From: Flavobacteriales bacterium
Lineage (GTDB): Bacteria > Bacteroidota > Bacteroidia > Flavobacteriales_F > PHOS-HE28
Length of the DNA stretch: 64,000 nucleotides
Reading direction: 5' to 3'
Assembly: GCA_016710685.1 (NCBI GenBank)
Contig: JADJVC010000002.1
Span: 682,001-746,000 of the forward strand
Both the position numbers and the translations under genes were made by a program. Shown here in pieces: positions 59,576-64,000 of this stretch. Under the pieces are notes generated by a model. That model saw only the letters and a program-made list of their open reading frames with translations. It was not told where the DNA came from and did no database searches. The first letter of the stretch is position 1, and the number at the start of each line of letters is the position of its first letter.

Positions 59576-61096
59576 ATGAGATTATTCATACTCCCACTGC
59601 TATTTGTTTTTTCCTTCACGGCCAATGCCCAGAATTGGGATTTGTTCCCATTGAATCAGAAGTCGGTTTACGTGGATAGCACGCAAGCCTTGCTTAGCAC
59701 AGAGCAGCATGTGGTGGATTCCATTCGAATTTCTGGTAATGTTCGCACCCTTTACTTTGACCAAGAGAGCAGCAGTGGTTCCGCTTACGGCTGTGAAGGA
59801 ATAACCGGCGTTCCGCAACAGTGGGCTTTTAATTCCTATATCATCGATTCGTTGGTCGAAGTTTCGGATACTGTCTATTTTCAATCCACCTTCAGCACAA
59901 CGCCCTTCTACTTTCTCCCTCAAGCATCAGTAGGCCAAAGCTGGTCGGTGATTTCATCGTCATTCGCTAATGGATATAACACCATTACGATAACATGCGC
60001 AATGGCTGGTGTACAAACTTTCTTGGGACTTACGGACAGCGTCAAGGTCTTTTCGCTACTGCCCAACGGCAACTCTCCGGGGCAACTACCCATAAGTAAT
60101 CAGCATATTGTGCTGAGTAAGAATTATGGCCTGCTATCCTATGTGCCTTTTGATCAATTCATGTACCACCCGGCAAATTCGCAATTCCAGACAAGGGAAC
60201 TGGTCGGGTTGCAAATTGGAGCCATTACGGCAGGATATCAGCGGCCTGTAGTTTCCGGCTATTTCCATTTAAGTCCAGGAGATTTGCGCAGTTGGGAATT
60301 GCATTTTATGCCAGCTTGGATCATCGAACCTGAAACGCTGGAATACATGAAGGACAGCATTACAGGGGCTGTAAGCACGAGCGACTCTGTGGTTTACACG
60401 TTTGACCGAACGTTCTATCATTATGACCAGTCGGTTTCGTTCCATGAAGGGTTAACCGAGCGCTATTGGTTGCCCGATTTAAAAGCGATGCTTGAAGCGC
60501 CGGGCTATGGGATTGCAATCGGGGCTGGCTTGCAGTATAATAGCTTTGGCATTTTCGAACCGGTTTATGGGCAACCTTTGGTTTGGACTGCGACTCCACA
60601 TGAATGGATATACGAGCCATTACTCGAAGCAACGGTGGAGCATCTTTCCCTTTATTATTCGGGCTCATTTTTAGATACAGCACAATGCCAGTTTCTCGAA
60701 GCGTCTGATCTCGCTGCTCAGGTTGACGTGGATAATTGGGCCGGGGTAACGCGCAAATACTTGTACAATATCAACGAAACTACCCAAACGCTCCTCGGCT
60801 TTCGTATCAACGGAATAGTAAAGGGCTTGTTAACCGTCGGAGTCAATCAAGCCCGAATAATCAATCGCACAGCCCTCACGATCCAACCCAATCCCGCCAA
60901 GGAAAGCATCACCCTCCAAGGCATACCGCACGGCACAACCGGCCTTTTCACCGTATACGACGGCCTTGGCCGGGAGGTCATGAGCGGTTCGCTTGCCACT
61001 TCCCCGGTTTCCGTTGGAGGACTCCAACCCGGCCTTTATGTGGTGCAGTTGCGGTTGCAGGACAGAACGACAACGGCGCGCTTCGTGAAGGAGTGA
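59576..61096 (+). CDS. T9SS-secreted protein with C-terminal sorting domain
   Basis: A 506-aa protein. Signal peptide (LFILPLLFVFSFTANAQ), a ~400-residue body without recognised domain, and a type A T9SS sorting domain from ~430 (LTIQPNPAKESITL, FTVYDGLGREVMSG, LQPGLYVVQLRL). It is more AT-rich than the housekeeping genes around it, like the other T9SS genes of the window. Followed by a word-repeat palindrome before convergent uvrA. Confidence 0.82.
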   Translation: MRLFILPLLFVFSFTANAQNWDLFPLNQKSVYVDSTQALLSTEQHVVDSIRISGNVRTLYFDQESSSGSAYGCEGITGVPQQWAFNSYIIDSLVEVSDTVYFQSTFSTTPFYFLPQASVGQSWSVISSSFANGYNTITITCAMAGVQTFLGLTDSVKVFSLLPNGNSPGQLPISNQHIVLSKNYGLLSYVPFDQFMYHPANSQFQTRELVGLQIGAITAGYQRPVVSGYFHLSPGDLRSWELHFMPAWIIEPETLEYMKDSITGAVSTSDSVVYTFDRTFYHYDQSVSFHEGLTERYWLPDLKAMLEAPGYGIAIGAGLQYNSFGIFEPVYGQPLVWTATPHEWIYEPLLEATVEHLSLYYSGSFLDTAQCQFLEASDLAAQVDVDNWAGVTRKYLYNINETTQTLLGFRINGIVKGLLTVGVNQARIINRTALTIQPNPAKESITLQGIPHGTTGLFTVYDGLGREVMSGSLATSPVSVGGLQPGLYVVQLRLQDRTTTARFVKE

Positions 61097-61097
61097 A

Positions 61098-61228
61098 GTC
61101 AGTTGTCCGTTGTTAGTTGTCAGTTCTCAGGCGTTGCAGCGCCAAGGCGCTCTGGTGGCAGCGTACATTGCATCGTCCCGTCGGGGCGGCATTTAGTGCA
61201 GCCTGACAACTAACAACTGAAAACTAAC
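61098..61228. repeat. Palindromic intergenic repeat (TTGTCAGTT words)
   Basis: The left arm 61098-61131 has AGTTGTCCGTTGTTAGTTGTC words ending CTCAGG. The right arm 61202-61228 reads CCTGACAACTAACAACTGAAAAC. Between them lies CATCGTCCCGTCGGGGCGG. The layout matches 44957-45134, with different inner sequence. It separates the convergent T9SS gene and uvrA. Confidence 0.7.
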
Positions 61229-64000
61229 CAAGAACCGCTTTCAAATAATGCGCGGTATGGCCAATGCCACTGGCCACCAACCCGTCCGGAGTGCCTTCAA
61301 ATACGATAGAACCACCGGCATCACCGGCTTCGGGACCAAGGTCGAGCAGGTGGTCCGCGCAGGTGATCACTTCCAAGTTGTGTTCGATCACCAGCACGCT
61401 GTGGCCATTGTCTATCAAGGCGTTCAGGGCTTTCAGCAACTTGGCGATGTCATGGAAATGCAGGCCCGTGGTTGGTTCGTCGAAGATGAAAAGCGTGGGC
61501 TTTTCATCGCTGCCTTTTATTAGGAATGAAGCCAGCTTGATACGTTGCGCTTCGCCGCCGGAAAGCGTGCTGCTGCTTTGGCCAAGCTTCACATAGCCTA
61601 AGCCGGTTTCCTGCAAGGGCAGCAGCTTGTCCGCGATGCGCTTTACGGCGTTGTGCTTTTCCTTGTGCTGGTTGAAGAAGAGCAGGGCATCATCCACCGT
61701 CATGTCCAGCAGGTCCGCAACGTCCTTGCCTTGGAATTTCACTTCCAAAATTTCTTCCTTGAAGCGTGTTCCGTGGCAGACTTCGCAGACCAAATTGATG
61801 TCCGCCATGAACTGCATTTCGATATGCACTTCGCCTTCGCCTTGGCACACTTCGCAGCGTCCGCCGTCCACGTTGAAGCTGAAGTATGCGGGCCTGTAAC
61901 CGCGCATCTTGGCGGCTTCTTGCTCGCTGTACAATTGGCGGATGTCGTCCCACGCTTTCACGTAAGTCACAGGATTGCTGCGCGAAGAACGGCCGATAGG
62001 ATTTTGGTCGATCATCTCCACGGCTTTTATGCGGTGCAGATCGCCGGTAAGTTCCTTGAATTCGCCGGGCCGTTCGCCACCGCCGCCTTCCAGCTCGCGG
62101 CGCAGGGCAGGGTAGAGGATGCGCTTAACCAACGTGGTTTTACCGCTGCCGCTTACGCCGGTCACCACGGTCAGCATGTGCAGCGGGAAAGCCGCGTCGA
62201 TGTTTTTCAAATTGTTCTCGCAAGCGCCCTTTACGTTAATGCGGTCGCGCACCGGGCGGCGGCGGTCAGGTCGTTTGATCTGCTCGCGGCCGGTGAGGTA
62301 CTTGGCCGTGAGGCTGTCGCTCTCCATCAACTGGTCGTGCGTTCCGCTGAACACCACTTCGCCGCCGTGCGTGCCTGCTTCCGGGCCCATGTCGATGATG
62401 TGGTCCGCAGCGCGCATCACCTCTTCATCGTGCTCCACCACGATCACGGTATTGCCGAGATCACGCAGTTGCTTCAACACTTCGATCAAGCGGTGCGTAT
62501 CGCGCGGATGCAGGCCAATGCTGGGTTCGTCCAGAATGTACATGCTGCCCACCAAGCTGCTGCCGAGCGAGGTGGCCAAGTCGATGCGTTGCGTTTCGCC
62601 TCCGCTGAGCGTGTTGCTACGGCGGTCCAAGGTCAAGTAACCCACGCCCACTTCGTCGAGATAGCGCAAGCGATTGGTGATCTCTTTCACTAAGCGTTCG
62701 GCCACCTTGGCATCGTTGCCGGGCAACTTCAGCGCTTTGAAAAACGCCAAGCATTTGGTGATGGGCAGGCGTGCCAGCTCGGTGATGTCCGTGCCCGCCA
62801 CCTTTACATGCAGCGCTTCCGGACGCAGGCGCGAGCCGTGGCACAGTGTGCAGGTGGTTTTTCCGCGGTAGCGGCTGGCCAACACACGGTATTGGATCTT
62901 GTAGCTCTTTTGCTCACAGTACTGGAAGAAGGCATCGATGCCGTGCAGGCCGCGCGTGCCATTCCACAACAACCGCCGCTGTGCCTCGGAAAGTTCGCGG
63001 TATGGGCGGTGGATCGGGAAGTCACGATCGCCGAGGTCGCGGATGAAATCGCGTTTCCATTCGCTCAGTTTTTCGCCGCGCCATGGAGCAACGCAATCGT
63101 CGTAAAGCGAAAGCGATTTGTCGGGGATCACCAAGTCGGGGTCCACGCCAAGAATGCTGCCGTGGCCTTCGCAACGCGGGCAAGCACCCACGGGATCGTT
63201 GAAGCTGAAAAGCTTGGGACTGGGTTCCTCGAAGGTGATACCGTCCAGTTCGAAACGGTCGCTGAACCGCATTTCCTTCGGCTTTCCCTTGGCGTCCGTG
63301 CCCAACAGCACGCAGGCGCCTTGGCCCTCGAAGAACGCGGCTTCGGCACTGTCTGCGATGCGGCCCTCCGATTCGTCTTCGCCAGAGAGCACGGTAATGC
63401 GGTCCAACACGATGCTCCACGGTCCGTCGCTGAGGTTTTTCGCGATCAACAGGTCTTCAATCCGCACAACATCACTGCCATCGTGAACGCGCGCAAAGCC
63501 TTGCTGTTGCAGCACGTCCAAGTGTTCGCGCAAGCTGCGACCTTCAGGCAAATGCACCGGCGCCATTAATAGCACGGTGCTGTCCTTCGGGAAGGAGTTT
63601 GCGCCCGCCACCACGTCTTCTATGGTGTCACGCTTCACTTCGCGGCCACTTTCGGGGCTGAAGGTGTGGCCCGCGCGGGCGAAGAGCAGTTTGAGGTGGT
63701 CGTACACTTCGGTGCTGGTACCCACGGTGCTGCGCGGGTTGCTCGTCATCACCTTCTGTTCAATGGCAATGGCAGGGCTGATGCCGGTAATGCGGTCCAC
63801 ATCGGGCTTTTCCAAGCGGCCCAGAAACTGGCGCGCGTAGCTGCTAAGGCTCACCACGTAGCGGCGTTGGCCCTCAGCATAGAGCGTATCGAAGGCCAAC
63901 GAGCTTTTGCCGCTTCCGCTAAGGCCGGTGATCACCACCAGTTTGCCGCGCGGAATGTTCACCGTGATGTTCTTCAGGTTGTGGACGCGCGCGCCCTGCA
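61224..64000 (-). CDS. uvrA: Excinuclease ABC subunit A, 5' end outside the window
   Basis: At least 925 codons of UvrA, the damage-sensing ATPase of nucleotide excision repair. Visible are the first Walker A (ITGLSGSGKSSLAFDTLYAEGQ), zinc-binding CPRCEGHG and CTLCHGSRL, the ABC signatures LSGGETQRIDLA and LSGGEAQRIKLA, the second Walker A GVSGSGKTTL and the CEVCQGEGEV / CEVCHGTRF zinc finger. The frame continues to the window edge (reading QGARVHNLKNITVN before the first Walker motif), so only ~10-20 N-terminal residues are missing. Confidence 0.97.
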   Translation of the reverse strand, partial: QGARVHNLKNITVNIPRGKLVVITGLSGSGKSSLAFDTLYAEGQRRYVVSLSSYARQFLGRLEKPDVDRITGISPAIAIEQKVMTSNPRSTVGTSTEVYDHLKLLFARAGHTFSPESGREVKRDTIEDVVAGANSFPKDSTVLLMAPVHLPEGRSLREHLDVLQQQGFARVHDGSDVVRIEDLLIAKNLSDGPWSIVLDRITVLSGEDESEGRIADSAEAAFFEGQGACVLLGTDAKGKPKEMRFSDRFELDGITFEEPSPKLFSFNDPVGACPRCEGHGSILGVDPDLVIPDKSLSLYDDCVAPWRGEKLSEWKRDFIRDLGDRDFPIHRPYRELSEAQRRLLWNGTRGLHGIDAFFQYCEQKSYKIQYRVLASRYRGKTTCTLCHGSRLRPEALHVKVAGTDITELARLPITKCLAFFKALKLPGNDAKVAERLVKEITNRLRYLDEVGVGYLTLDRRSNTLSGGETQRIDLATSLGSSLVGSMYILDEPSIGLHPRDTHRLIEVLKQLRDLGNTVIVVEHDEEVMRAADHIIDMGPEAGTHGGEVVFSGTHDQLMESDSLTAKYLTGREQIKRPDRRRPVRDRINVKGACENNLKNIDAAFPLHMLTVVTGVSGSGKTTLVKRILYPALRRELEGGGGERPGEFKELTGDLHRIKAVEMIDQNPIGRSSRSNPVTYVKAWDDIRQLYSEQEAAKMRGYRPAYFSFNVDGGRCEVCQGEGEVHIEMQFMADINLVCEVCHGTRFKEEILEVKFQGKDVADLLDMTVDDALLFFNQHKEKHNAVKRIADKLLPLQETGLGYVKLGQSSSTLSGGEAQRIKLASFLIKGSDEKPTLFIFDEPTTGLHFHDIAKLLKALNALIDNGHSVLVIEHNLEVITCADHLLDLGPEAGDAGGSIVFEGTPDGLVASGIGHTAHYLKAVLG

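Overview
The window looks like a chromosomal segment of a fairly GC-rich member of the Bacteroidota, most likely a Flavobacteriales relative. The evidence is several proteins ending in a type IX secretion (T9SS) sorting domain, a PorE-like and a PorD-like (DUF4835) T9SS component, a SusC/CirA-like TonB-dependent receptor, a BT_3928-family DoxX protein, an Rpb6-type RNA polymerase omega subunit beside bamD and coaBC, and TAnnTTyG promoter boxes in place of Shine-Dalgarno-led starts. Gene density is high and many neighbours overlap as ATGA.

Layout. 1-16.1 kb: one co-directional run (DoxX protein, tpiA, prmA, a 1,482-aa secreted protein, plsY, a 2,197-aa TPR/PD40/SPOR protein, clpS, an M48 lipoprotein), then tRNA-Arg(ACG) and terminators. 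16.3-25.6 kb: a SiaC-like protein, small envelope proteins, a Lys/Pro-rich protein preceded by a 40-aa membrane ORF, a DUF5723-like beta-barrel, a lipoprotein and two T9SS cargo proteins. 25.7-38.8 kb: mostly housekeeping (rarA, bamD, omega, coaBC, porD, pyrG, TonB receptor, recR, glycosyltransferase, 2-oxo acid dehydrogenase E2). 38.8-45.8 kb: PorE-like protein, DEDDh exonuclease, FAH-family enzyme, and a Kdo cluster (kdsA, transaldolase-like, stand-alone KdsD-type CBS protein, KdsC-like phosphatase). 45.8-53.7 kb: DUF2141 protein, glycosylasparaginase, cutC, aat, a T9SS subtilase, a lipoprotein, mnmA, a MORN-type protein and DinB. 53.9-57.96 kb: a small integrase-less element at the 3' end of tRNA-Asp(GTC). 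58.2-64 kb: DUF58 protein, a small orphan, a T9SS protein and uvrA, which runs off the right edge.

The genes combine into envelope biogenesis (BamD, Kdo synthesis, PlsY, T9SS parts and cargo) plus core metabolism and DNA repair. The accessory content is the tRNA-Asp element and several intergenic palindromes built from short repeated words. Three genes (a T9SS cargo gene, the porE-like gene and the FAH gene) carry single-base losses in short homopolymers. Each is restored by adding one base, so residual sequencing indels are as likely as true pseudogenes.
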